Below are positions 45,597 to 56,809 of a stretch of DNA of 64,000 nt, piece by piece. Position 1 is the first letter of the stretch, and every line of letters starts with the position of its first letter. Position numbers and translations under genes: made by a program. Origin of the DNA: Sequoia sempervirens (taxonomy: Eukaryota > Streptophyta > Pinopsida > Cupressales > Cupressaceae); assembly GCA_007258455.2 (NCBI GenBank), contig VDFB02296855.1, positions 1 to 64,000 on the forward strand. Reading direction: 5' to 3'. Below the pieces are notes generated by a model. It saw only the letters and a list, made by a program, of their open reading frames with translations. It was not told the DNA's origin and ran no database searches.

Positions 45597-47815
45597 GGTA
45601 CAATGGTTTAGGGTTTAACTTGGTTAATAGTAGAGGGGAGAAATGGAGAGGGGGTAGGAGGGAGAGACTTGAGAGAGAGAGGGGTAAGTGGGAGAGAGAT
45701 AAACGGTAGGGGGTACAAAGGTTTAGGGTTTAAGGGTTAACGGTAGAGGGGAGAGAGGGAGAGGGGTTAGGAGGGAGAGACTTGAGAGAGAGGGGGGAGT
45801 GGGAGAGAGATAAAGAGTAGAGGGTAGAAGGGTTTAGGGTTTAAGGGTCAAGGGCTAAGGGTAGAGGGGATCTAGAGATAGAATTAGTGAGTGAGCAAGA
45901 GAGAGAGTGTTTAAGGGTTTAAGGCTTAAAGGTAGAGGGTAGAGGGGATCTAGAGATAGGAGTGAGAGAGAGAGATAGAGATGAAGAGTGGGTCTAGGAG
46001 GGAGAGACTAGAGAGAGAGGAGTGGAAGAGAGATAAATGGTAGAGGGTATGAAGGTTTAGGGTTTAAGATGGTAAATGGTAGAGGGGAGAGAGGGAGAGA
46101 AGAGAGAGAGAGAGAGGGAGTGAGTGAGTGTTTAAGGGTTTAAGGCTAGATGGGAGCTTGAGATAGAAGTGAATGAGTGAGAGAGATACAAGGTAGAGGG
46201 TACAAGGGTTTAGGGTTTAACTTGGTGAAGGGTAGAGGGGAGAGAGGGAGAGGGGGGAGTGGGAGAGAGATAAAGGGTAGGGGGTACAAGGTCTTAGGGT
46301 TTAAGGGTTAAGGGTAGTTGGGAGAGAGGGAGAGGGGGCAGGAGGGAGATACTCGAGAGAGAGAGGGGGGAGTGGGAGATTGATAAAGGGTAAAGGGTAA
46401 AAGGGTTTAGGGTTTAAGGGTCAAGGGTTAATGGTAGAGGGGAGCTCGAGATAGAATTAGTGAGTGAGAGAGAGAGAGAGGGTTTAAGGGATTAAGGCTT
46501 AAAGGTAGAGGGTATATGGGATCTAGAGACGAAGAGTGAGTCTAGGAAGGAGAGACTAGAGAGAGAGGCAGGAGTGGGAGAGAGATAAAGGGTAGAGGGT
46601 ACAAGGGTTTAGGGTTTATCCTGGTTAATGGTAGAGGGGAGAGTGGTAGAGGGGGTAGGTAGGAGATACTTGAGATAGAGAGAGGGAGGGAGTTAGTGAG
46701 GGTTTAAGGGTTTAAAGCTAGGGGGAGCTTGAGATAGGATTGAATGAGTGAGAGAGATAGAGGGTAGAGGGTACAAGGGTTTAGGGTTTAACTTGGTTAA
46801 TGGTAGAGGGGAGAGAGGGAGAAACTTGAGAGAGAAAGGGGGAGTGGGAGAGAGATAAAGGGTAGGGGGTACAAGGGTTTAGGATTCAAGGGTTAAGGGT
46901 AGAGGGGAGAGAGGGAGAACGGGTAGGAGGGAGAGAATTGAGAGAGAGAGGGGGGAGTGGGAGAAAGATAAAGGGTAGAGGGTAGAAAGGTTTAGGATTT
47001 AAGGGTCAAGGGTTAAGGGTAGAGGGGAGCTTGAGATATAATTAGTGAGTGAGAGAGAGAGTGTTTAATGGTTTCAAGCTTAAAGGTAGAGGGTACAGGG
47101 GATCTAGAGATAGGAGTGAGTGAGATAGAGATAGAGATAAAGAGTGGGTGTAGGAGGGAGAGACTAGAGAGAGAGGGGGGAGTGGGAGATAGATAAAGGG
47201 TATAGGGTACAAGGGTTTAGGGTTTAACCTGGTTAAGGTTAGAGTGGAGAGAGGGAGAGGGTGTAGGAGGGAGAGACTTGAGAGAGAGAGAGAGGTAGGG
47301 ACTAAGTGAGGGTTTAAGGGTTTAAGTCTAGAGGGGAGCTCGAGATAGAAGGAGTGAATGAGTTAGAGAGATACAAGGTAAAGGGTACAAGGGTTTAGGG
47401 TTTAACCTGGTTAAGGGTAGATGGGAGAGATGTAGAGGGGGTAGGAGGGAGAGATGAGAGAGAGAGGGGGGAGTGGAAGAGAGATAAAGGGTAAGGGGTA
47501 CAAGGGCTTAGGCTTTAAGGGTTAGGGTAGAGGGGAGAGAGGGAGCTTGAGATAGAATTAGGGAGTGAGTGAGAGATAGAGAGGGGGTTTAAGGCTATAG
47601 GGGAGCTCGAGACAGAAGGAGTGATTGAGTGAGAGAGAGAGGGTTTAAGGGTTTAAGGCTTATGGGTAGAGGGTAGATAGGAGAGAGGGAGAGGGGGTAG
47701 GAGGGAGAGACTTGAGAGAGAGGGGGGGAGTGGGAGAGAGATAAAAGGTAGGGGAAAAATTGTTTAGGGTTTAAGGGTTAAGGGTAGAGGGGAGAGAGGG
47801 AGCTCAGGGGTAATT
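45597..47815 (+). repeat. Purine-rich telomere-like satellite, block 3
   Basis: The longest remaining block. ATTAGTGAGTGAG landmarks at about 45880, 46453 and 47037 give a higher-order period of roughly 570-585 bases. GGGTACAAGGGTTTAGGG recurs several times per period, and each subunit carries TTTAGGG motifs. Pyrimidines are rare on the plus strand. It ends near GGAGCTCAGGGG at 47800-47815, with AT-rich DNA beyond. Confidence 0.85.
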
Positions 47816-48944
47816 TGATTTAAGTTTTAAATATGTGTTGAAATTTTTTATAATTAGATAATACTTAAGTTTAAAACTTACATACTTTCCCATGGAACAA
47901 TTTGATGGAACAAATATAAGTTGTATATATAATTGTATATAAGAATCTTGAACTTAAGAGTTCCATGAAACAAATATAAGTTGTATATAATTGCATAACT
48001 TCCCATGGAACAATTCAATGGAACAAATATAAGTTGTATATAATTGTATATAAGATTCTTGAACTTAAGAATTCCATGAAACAAATATAATTTGTATATA
48101 ATTAAATGTGAGAGATGATGCTATCAAAGATTCTTGATCTCAATAATTTGTACATATAATTGTAATTTATGTAAAATGATTTACAACTATGTACTTGAAT
48201 TACTATAAGTTCTCACTTGAACATGTATAGGGTTACAAGTGAACTTGAAAATCATGTATATAATCTAGGTCAAAGATTTTGGTTCAGCCCACTCTTCAAT
48301 AACATGTAGAATTTTTTAAAGATCTTCACTATCTACTCTCCATTTTCTTTAGCCATGTGCATGTGGAACTGTGTGAAGATGTAGGGTGGTAGCAATTATC
48401 AAGTGACTATATTGATATACCTTGTTATCAGGTTGATAGTCAACAAAATGAATCTCGTGCTGAACAACTTTGACTTGTTTTAGATATGTCCCTTGCACTA
48501 CAACAGAACCTGCATGGTAAACATGAACCTACTTGGAAAGACATATGAACATGTACAACATTTATGTGCTCAAGGTTTGTACAATATATATTTAATGTTT
48601 ATAACAATAATGCATGCACATGTGAACACAATGTATATATAATTTTAAATTCAAACTCACCTGTTGGAAATGACATTCCATCACTTGTTTCAGGTTGTGT
48701 TAGCTTATTCCCCTATTTTGTGCAACGTTATAAATAATAGTTAACACCTTTCATGTTTCCAAGCTCTACTATGACTGCAAAAACATCTCTTGTACACCAA
48801 ATTTACACACAAAATTTCAAAATAAAAAAGAAATGTCCCTAGACTTTAAAGATCATTAACTAGATATATATTATATATAAATTATTGAAAACTTACACAT
48901 GTATAGGTCTTTTCTAACCAATCCTAATATATGGTCATAATCAA
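47816..48944. other. AT-rich 3' flank of the transposase-like gene
   Basis: I see no coding region. It includes a 113-bp tandem duplication at 47887-48112 and ACATGTGAACA-like words. It could hold the 3' end of the minus-strand gene or the end of a DNA transposon. Confidence 0.4.
47887..48112 (+). repeat. 113-bp tandem duplication
   Basis: Units start TTCCCATGGAACAATT at 47887 and 48000. Each also contains two AACAAATATAAGTTGTATA-like sub-copies, so the pattern is a repeat within a repeat. Confidence 0.85.
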
Positions 48945-50128
48945 TTAAAATAAAAGGAATGTATTCAAATCTTTCTTCCTCATTTTCATCAAATATGTTT
49001 CTAAAAAAACTAGTGGCACTGTATCCCATTTACCAACATATCCAAGTTCTTGGTTGTTGCATGCATGATCAAAGTTTCCTAGAATACACTCAATGCAAAA
49101 ACAAGAGTAATCCCTTGTGTGTGATTTCCATCCATGGTGACTATCTGAACTCCCAATACAATGCAAAGATCTTGTATTTTCTACCATCTTGCGTCCATGC
49201 ATTGATCTTTTGTCCACACCTAGATACATGTATAACAAAAAATGATGTGAACAAACATGTATATATATATATATAATTTAAATTTAAATAAATTCAATTT
49301 TTTGAAAATGTAATTTATACATACCTGATATCTCCCAAAACAGTCTATGTGGAATGTGTCAGTTTTTTCTTGAAGATGTGTCAACCACATTTGATGTAAA
49401 GTGTTTCTTGCACCATTCATCAACATCATGTGCATTGTCTATATGATCTTCTAGATAACTCATTTGATTTTTTCTTAAAGCTCACTTGATGCAAGCTCCT
49501 GCTCCATCATGCTCACCCTTTCCATGCCCACTCTTAAAAAAAAACCAAACATGTGGTATTTTGTATATTTTATGATATGTACAAAGTGCATAGAATGGCT
49601 GTGAAGATTTGAATTACACTACACATCCATCTGACCATACAAAATTCTTTTCAAATTTTACACCCCTACTTCTCAAATTCTCAAAAAAAATTGTAAAGCA
49701 ATGTTGGAAAAAAAGTATGTCATGCTCTTTATAATCACTAATATAAAAGTGATTTTCTTTCTTTATGGCTCATTCTTCATTTGTACTCTCAACACCATGC
49801 GAATTTTGATTGTGCATGTAGATAACACAATTGAACCATAATAGTGATCTTCTTTGAAAATTAATACTCTAATTGAATCTCCTTTTGATGTACAGAGGAG
49901 TAGTTTTCTCCAGAGTCGACTACTGATAGAACTGTTCCAAGTGGGAAAGTATCTCTCAATGTTTGGAATTGTTGCTCTTACCACTTAGCAAAAAAGGAAT
50001 GTTGTATGTATGCTTGTATCAATTTTTGAGAATCTTCCATAAATTTTCCAATAGGAATCTCCTCTTCTACATAGTTCAACCGTGTGGATTCTTTCACAAA
50101 ATTTGTTTGCAACTTTACATACTTGTAC
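48945..50128 (-). pseudogene. Transposase-like gene, C-terminal exons
   Basis: Two minus-strand exons are visible. Exon 50128-49325 follows the acceptor CCCACACAG and ends at the donor GTATGT. It encodes LSVVDSGENYSS (a candidate first catalytic Asp), NFVWSDGCVVQFK (second Asp), HGKGEHDGAGACIK (Glu), then DEWCKKHFTS. Exon 49219-48945 follows ATCTAG and encodes RSLHCIGSSD, DYSCFCIECI and GKWDTVPL, a Cys-rich end. This matches a family I recall from plant genomes, with WSDG..QFK and GKGEHDG..A signatures, annotated only as uncharacterised. I infer an RNase H-fold DDE transposase. At least three stops show decay. The N-terminal half is at 59917-62160, beyond element D. Confidence 0.6.
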
Positions 50129-50508
50129 CTGTGTGGGTAAAATATGTTAATAAGTAATAAACCACACAATGAATGAAACATTGCATTAGAGAATTCAAAT
50201 AATCTAATCAAATTGAAATAAATAAAATCTCTAAAAATAGTACTTATAGGTCTTGCAATTTACTGTCTTTTGTTGTGCATGTTTTGCACACACGCCCCGC
50301 CGTAGACAGGGACCCCCTTTTTTTCGCTCCCGATAGGCTACTTTGCTCCTATATTGTTTTGTGTTCCCCATTTTTCAAGCCCAAATTGGTCATGTGTCTT
50401 CAAACGATCAAATCCCCTACCCAAATTCACCTACTTGGGGTATTCAAATCTGCGGAGAAATGAAGTCATTCGTCCCCTTTTTTGCCTTTTGTCTTGTTCT
50501 TGCTGTTT

Positions 50509-51205
50509 GGAAACATTCGTGGACCCCCGTCGGTCTGATTTCCACATTATTGATTTTGAGGCTAACATTTTGGTGGATTTGGGATGTGTTTGAGGTCCTT
50601 AAGTGAACTGCCAAGGTTTTGTTAACATTCGGTTAAGTTTCGGTGGTTCCGGAGCTTCGTCCCTCTTTAGCTGTTTTGGAAACATCCGTGAACCCCTTTC
50701 GCTCCCGTTTCCTCATTTTTGACTTTGGGAGCAACCTTTTTTGGATTTGGGATGTGTTTGAAGTGCATAAATGAACTATCAAGTTTCGTTAATGTTTCGT
50801 TAAGTTTAGATGGTTTCAGAACTTTCACTCCGGAATTCCCTTCCTCCTTGGCTATTTGGAAACATCTGCGGACCCCCATCGCTCCCGTTTCCACATTTTT
50901 GACTTTGGGGTCACCCTTTTTTGGATTTGGGATGTGTTTGATGTGCTTAAATGAACTGCCAAAGTTTCATCGATGTTTTGTTAAGTTTCGATGGTTTCAG
51001 AACTTTCCCTCTAGAATTCCCTACCTCCTTGGTTGTTTAGAAACATCTGCGGACCCCCGTTGCTCCCGTTCCCACATTTTTTACTTTGGGGTCACCCTTT
51101 TTTGGATATGGGATGTGTTTGATGTGCTTAAATGAACTGCCAAGGTTTCGTCAAAGTTTGTTTAAGTTTCGGTGGTTTCAGAGCTTCGTCCCCCTTTTGT
51201 TGTTT
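50509..51205 (+). repeat. About 175-bp tandem repeat in D 5' LTR
   Basis: GAAACAT followed by GGACCCCC recurs at 50509, 50678, 50858 and 51039, with a truncated fifth start near 51206. Each unit has TTTTTGGAT, GGGATGTGTTTGA and AGTTTCG words. The same array with losses is at about 57050-57710. Confidence 0.85.
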
Positions 51206-51556
51206 TGAAACATCTGACAGCTACCTCCTTCTCGGCCTCTGGAGCCCGGCCCCTCCGTGGTCATTTCTGGGATTCCGCCTCTCCATGGTTGTTTTGGAAC
51301 ATTCGGTGGCCACCTCCTTCCCAACCTCCAGAGCCCAGCCCCTCCATGGTCATTTCTGGGATTCCGCCTCTCTGTGGCCGTTTTGGAACATTCGGTGACC
51401 ACCTCCCTTCTGGCCTTCGGAACCTGGGTCCTCCATGGTCGTTTCTGGAAGTTTGTTCCCCTTTGGCCATTTGGAACATCCAGCAGCCATCTCCTTCCCG
51501 ACTTTCAGAACCCAGGCCCTCTATGGCCGTTTCCGAGAGTTCGTCCCTCCTTAGTT

Positions 51557-51772
51557 GTTTTGAACATTCGAGAACCTCCCTCCTTCTTGGCTGTTTTAAA
51601 CATCCGGGAGCCTACCTCCTTCCTGGCTGTTTTGAACATCCGGGAGCCTCCCTTCTTCCTGGCTGTTTTTAACATCCAGGAGCCTGCCTCCTTCCTGGCT
51701 GTTTTGAACATCCAGGAGCCTCCCTTCTTCTTGGCTATTTTCAACATCCGGGAGCCCGCCTCCTTACCAACT
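51557..51772 (+). repeat. 36-bp minisatellite, 6 units, in D 5' LTR
   Basis: The unit reads GTTTTGAACATCCGGGAGCC then TCCCTTCTTCCTGGCT. Being a multiple of three it gives an apparent 12-residue protein repeat, which I regard as incidental. Confidence 0.9.
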
Positions 51773-52391
51773 GCTTTGGCTTTCGTCCGATGTCTGCCTT
51801 CTGGCTTTCTTCTGTTGTCTTTCTGCCCTCTGGCGCTCGCACCTTTGAAGCACGCACTAATGTTAATGGACCAAATGAGGTCCAAATATGAATATCAAGA
51901 TATTTTGATGATGCATGGATAGATCTAGCAGGGAATTTGTAGGTTTGACTAACATTTTCCTTAACTCATGTATAAATGCACTTACGACACTTCGTGTTTG
52001 CAGGAGTCAAGAAGCCTTCTGCAGGTCTATCGGAGAGGCCCATTGAGGGAGTTGTCCTACATTTTTCCAGATGATGATGGTTTCTAAGGAGCTTTCTGCC
52101 CGAATCAAGGGCCACCAATCCATTGATGCAAGTCATCGACCGACCAATCAAAAATGTTGCAAGTCCACCAGATGGAGGACATCCTTCAAACAGTCTCTAC
52201 TACAATAAAAGGGAAATCAACTACAAGACAAATCTACTACAACACCTGGGCACTACAGGACAAAATTAGGAAAATACAAGGAATGTATTTTTAATTGTTG
52301 AATATTGTGGGGTAGGTGAAACCCTATTGTAAACAAATCTGGGCCATTCGTTACAAATTGATCCTAGCCATTCATTTGGGCTTTGGAAAAC

Positions 52392-52400
52392 TATAAATAG
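52392..52400 (+). promoter_or_regulatory. TATA box in element D LTR
   Basis: TATAAATAG followed by GGGCTTGCCCC, conserved in the 3' LTR near 58927. It implies a U3 of more than 2.1 kb. Confidence 0.6.
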
Positions 52401-53250
52401 GGGCTTGCCCCTTATTTGTAAGGGTTGGAGAGCTATTGTAAAAAACATTTTGCAGTGATAGAAGATAGCATTGCATGAGTTTATAAACGTTCTCTCTGAT
52501 TTTGCTCATCTTGCATGCATGGTTCTACTTCCATGTTAGTTTTAGTATTAGTTTCTTGAATGGCTATCATGATGGTGTTGTTATAGTATTTGATGAGCTT
52601 CCAGCCCATACTTTTAGCACTTGTTGATGACAAGCTGCTGTGCAAAGTTAGCCTGGGCTTCTTTATTCCATTGTTGCAACTTAGTTTGATTGCATGTTCA
52701 TGATGTGCATGTGCAATTTGAAAATCAGTAGACCTTAGGAGATTGCACTAGTTTTGTGTAGCTGTAGGTTTCTCTTGGTCAAGCAAAAACTCAGTTCGGG
52801 AAGCCTGTCTACTTTAGCAGCCACCATTGTTACTGTTCATTCATAGCTTAGGATTAGAATAGCTTTCTTAACCCTTTTCCTTTTTGTTGTTTCTTTTAAT
52901 CCTTGGTTAGAATAAGACCCAAAACATCACCATGAAGCCAATTCAGATGAACTTGATGAGTTTCAGCTTGCTGTTTTGAGTGGACAGCCACTGTTCATTC
53001 ACTTCCAGCACTTTGAAACTGCATTTGCAAACCCAACTTCCCATGCTTTGTAACTCATCCATAAGACTGTCTTGTGATTCCAACAAATCACATCAAACAA
53101 CTGAGATATTCCAAGCACTGTCAAGACCTGACATTAGAGACTTTGGGATAGTGTTCTGCAATTCGATTGTGGAAGATTGTCTTTCAAGAGAGGTATTGCA
53201 TCTACACACTGCCTGTGTTGAAAAGAGCATACAAACACCATCAACAGAAC

Positions 53251-53267
53251 TAGCGCTAGAAGGAGGG
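53251..53267 (+). promoter_or_regulatory. Element D primer binding site (tRNA-Asn)
   Basis: TAGCGCTAGAAGGAGGG lies four bases after the 5' LTR. It differs from the element A site only by TGG to TAG, and the shared context runs on into GCAT. It fits the plus-strand ORF. Confidence 0.65.
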
Positions 53268-53402
53268 CATGACATGTTGAGGCTACAAAGCTGAAAGTTG
53301 GAAATCAAAAAGAGCTCTTTCAAAGAAGAAATCTGAGATAGGGAGATCTCTTTTAATGCTAAAAATCAGAAAATCTTGAAGGCAAGTAGAAGCTGAGTCA
53401 AA

Positions 53403-55556
53403 ATGGAGCAGCATGCACAAATTGACATCACTCAACTACATGCAGATTTGAATAAGAGACTGAAGAAGCCATTGCAGCAATTTGCATTGGCGGATAGATG
53501 TCTGGTCCATTGCACTCACATGCACAACGAGTTGGGGTGTCTAACTTTTTTGAACATAATTGAAAAGTTCCTACAAGGAGAAATCCCCTTCTGGGAAATC
53601 TATCTGCCCTTGGCCCCCGAAGACCCATAGGAAGAATTGCAAACCATGGCAACCAACACATTTAAGGAGCTGATCCAGGAATATTTGAGTAGCAAGGATG
53701 GACCAAGATTGGAGGAAGTACTAATGGAAAGTTGGTGTAGATTTCACAATGCACCACATTCAGAATTTATGTGTCCATCATGTGACAACATCATTTCTCA
53801 AGCCAAGCATTGTTTGGATAAGTTGGAGCAGCCAACTCTCAATGAGGAGAAGTTATCCAATGAGGCAGAAGAGTTGTCAACATCTAGAGGACAGCAAAAT
53901 AAAGATGAACCAAGAAATTTGACACAAGTCAGTGTTGGGACAATAGACATAGAAAATAAAAACCAAGAGGGAGGAGCTGAAAGTCTTGGGACAGCAAGGT
54001 GCATTGATGAAAATCTAATTGTAACCAGTTTAGTAGGTTTTCCCTCCATTGAAGAAGAGCAGTCCTCCACTCAAGAAGAGGAAAGAATGACAATTGAAGA
54101 TGAATTAATAGAATTTGCAGCAACATATGCTAGGACAGCCAACACAAATGCTGAAAATCAAGAAGAGGAGGTTGAAAGCCTTGGGGCAGCAGAAGGAGAT
54201 GATCAAAGCATAAGCAAAATTAGGTCAGAAGACCTCTCCTTCATAAACGATAGTGATCGAGAATCTAAAAATGTAGATTTGGGGGAGTGGGAACAACCAC
54301 TCGCCATGATTGTCTACCATCAAGCTTCTTTTTCGAATGATGATGAGGACCCAATAGTAGAAAGATATGACAAACTCGTCTCCAGATTAGCAAGGGATTG
54401 GTCAGAGCTAAAATACCAAGTGGATTTGGAGGTGCTACTATTACAAAATTGGTGCAGACTTCATAATTCATCACATTCAGAGTTCACATGTGAACTAGGC
54501 TAAGAAGCCATCAAAAAATTCAAAGAACAAGCAAGACAGCCAAGTGCCTGACCTCCTCTACATGCTGCTCAGATCGAAGTAGAAGACCAAGAGCCTAAGT
54601 CAAGTGATGGCTCAGTTGAAGGTGGACCTCAAGAGGATGTTGGGGCAGCAATAGAAGGAGAGCAATACAGTCTTGGACTTCTGAGCGATGAAGTAGATCA
54701 AGCGGGAATGTTGTCCACCAGTCACCAAGAAGTTCTTCCTCTTGAAGAGTAGTAGTGTACCATGGACGATGGGATTTTTGGCGAGTCTTCAGAGGGAAAT
54801 TGTGTAGTAGACTTTGGTCCCCTTGATGAGGTTCCATCAATTGATGACTTCTTTCCATTGGGAGTTGCAATACAGAGGTATGCTCATGCCGAGGAAGAGC
54901 ACATACCAGAAAGCGGTAGTGATGAATACATACTCCTTGAGCCCTCGAATGGTGATGCACTAGAGTTTCTAGATTGGGAGAGGAGCTCCTTCTCCATTTA
55001 CAGCGATAGTGAGCATGAGGAAATGAGTGAACGTCATGATGAGATGCATGAACATCAAAAAGAAGAAGAGAAAGGCGGAGGTGCTAAGATAGTTGCTAAC
55101 AGAGATGAAGCACTTGACCGACTACAAGATGCATCTTGGAGTCCTTCCCCCATGATCGTTCTTGATCCTCCTTCGTATTTAGATGGCTCCAATAGGATAG
55201 ATTCATATATGTCATTGTCCCATGACATTGAACATCACGAAAATAAGGTTGACACTTGGGAAAGGAGATGGGACAGCATGCTGCCCCTTGAAGGCAGCAA
55301 TCAAGAAGAGGTTTGGGCAATGGAAACCCAGGCATATGAGGTGTACTTCCTCGAGGAACAACTAGTGGAGGTTGTGGATCCCATTGGTGGATTGGAAGAG
55401 TTGTTTGCTGCCCCGTCCTCCCAGCCTTATGCCAACTTAATGTCTGAAGTGTTGCACCCTCCACCGTGCCCGCCCGAGGCTGCTAATGCAACGACCAAGG
55501 ATGTTGTGCTTACTCTCGACTGTCCAATGCTTCCACCTCCATGTGACGACATCTAG
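53403..55556 (+). pseudogene. Element D orphan ORF: acidic protein with repeated C/H motif
   Basis: One frame of 718 codons runs from the ATG at 53403 to the stop at 55554-55556 with no frameshift, broken by five stops (53628, 54501, about 54550 and a pair near 54750). Near the N-terminus lies HCTHMHNELGC. WCRFHNAPHSEFMCPSC lies at about 53727, and a second close copy, WCRLHNSSHSEFTC, at about 54450. Between and after these, the protein is strongly acidic (IEEEQSSTQEEERMTIEDE, VDFGPLDEVPSIDDFFP) and ends in a Pro-rich tail (HPPPCPPEAA). The C-x-x-H-x-x-x-H spacing recalls Gag zinc-finger motifs, so it may be a highly diverged Gag or an RNA-binding accessory protein. I do not recognise the family. 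Confidence 0.6.
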
Positions 55557-56809
55557 GTTTTATCCTTCCTTGCCCCTATCATTTCTCATAACTGCACTTA
55601 TTATTTTGATTATGGGAATGAGGGAAAATGAACATGTTTATGGATTAACAATGGGTTCAATGAGCCTCCTCAATTGTTGATTTTTCATGATGGCGTGATT
55701 GAACTTGAGTGCTGCAACATTGAATTTCTTTTTTCAGAATATAAAGATAAGTTTGCATGGTTGAGAACGATAATGATCGCCCGTTTGCTTGTGCATGCAC
55801 TGCAAAATCCAATGAACTTTAATGTTGGCTCGCCTTGCCTGAACATAGTGCTTTGTAAAAATCTTTGTACATAGCCCATTTTGAGTAGTATAGGTTTCCT
55901 GTAAATACTATGCTTTCCTGCTTTCCTTAGGTTAGTTGGTGTGTGTAGGTTGTTTGCTTTCATTTGATTTTTCTTTGTTGCTTCTTTGCTCGAGGTCCCT
56001 TTGCTTTTAGCTGGGCACATCTGTGCGCACAACAACCATACTTATTTCTTAGGGTTGTTCTGCGTATTTCTTTTTCAAACTCTAATCAAGTGTTCAGAGT
56101 GGATGGTGAAGGTCTTCTATTAGTGTCAAGCGATCTGGGTGTTTAATTCGAAGAGGATAAGTTGTTGGTTTAGTTTGACTTTGACGTATTCTGAAATCTT
56201 ATAGCTCTTATACATCTTAAGAATTCAACGGTCACTATAGGGCTTTTTGTGAAGTCTAGTTAAGTGAAAAATCTAAAATTCTGCTCCAGTGCCACTGTGA
56301 TTCTTAGCCCTGAGCGCGAGCTTCAATGCTTGCGGGTTGAAATAAAAGAGTTGAAAAGAGAAAAGAAAGAAAGAAAGAAAACATTGAAAATTAAAAGAAA
56401 AAGAAAATTCAACTTTTCGAGGGTATCCGAGCAACTCTACCGGGGCTATGGACGCCCGACTGGTAGTAGAGCAATGTTCAGGAGAATCACAGGGACAACC
56501 TCATCGGGGCTATGGATGCCTGACTGGTAGTGAGGCAATGTCTCAGATGCTTTTGGAGTTAGAATAAACTATGTAGCTTAACTTCACAGAGCTTGGGTTC
56601 CTATAGCAATTGAAGGATGGGAATTAATGCAATTGCACACACTTAGATTTTCAGCATACTAAAGTTTGGGTTGGCTAGTGGTTTTGATCCTTTGGATTGG
56701 GCATCTGGTTTGTTTTCCCTAGCAAGAAGGTTGGAACTAGAGATTCTAGGTTTGTGATTCCAGTTTGTCATCAAAATTCTCTAGAACATTTTCCCAGCGA
56801 GTCACCATT
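55557..56809 (+). other. Element D 3' internal non-coding region
   Basis: About 1.25 kb without a supported gene. A purine run (GAAAGAAAGAAAGAAAA) lies near 56362, and two copies of GGGGCTATGGA..CCGACTGGTAG lie at about 56441-56470 and 56506-56530. No classic polypurine tract abuts the LTR; the last bases read CCCAGCGAGTCACCATT. Confidence 0.45.

Larger units (their letters stand above)
50271..53246 (+). repeat. Element D 5' LTR (2976 bp)
   Basis: Unusually long. The first 1.5 kb is built of three successive minisatellites: four units of about 170-180 bp from 50509, units of about 80 bp between about 51220 and 51530, and six 36-bp units at 51557-51772. The last third holds the promoter. Open frames across the arrays are by-products of the repeats. 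Confidence 0.9.

Noticed and set aside
51172..51922. Long frames encoding 12-residue repeats (GCFEHPGASLLP-like) in element D LTRs, on both strands
   Set aside because: The unit is a 36-bp minisatellite, so all frames stay open; copies differ freely, and the region is LTR U3 upstream of the TATA box. No evidence of selection on protein.
53797..55464. Several minus-strand frames opposite the element D orphan ORF
   Set aside because: Antisense shadows of an acidic, codon-biased plus-strand frame; no motifs and not continuous.
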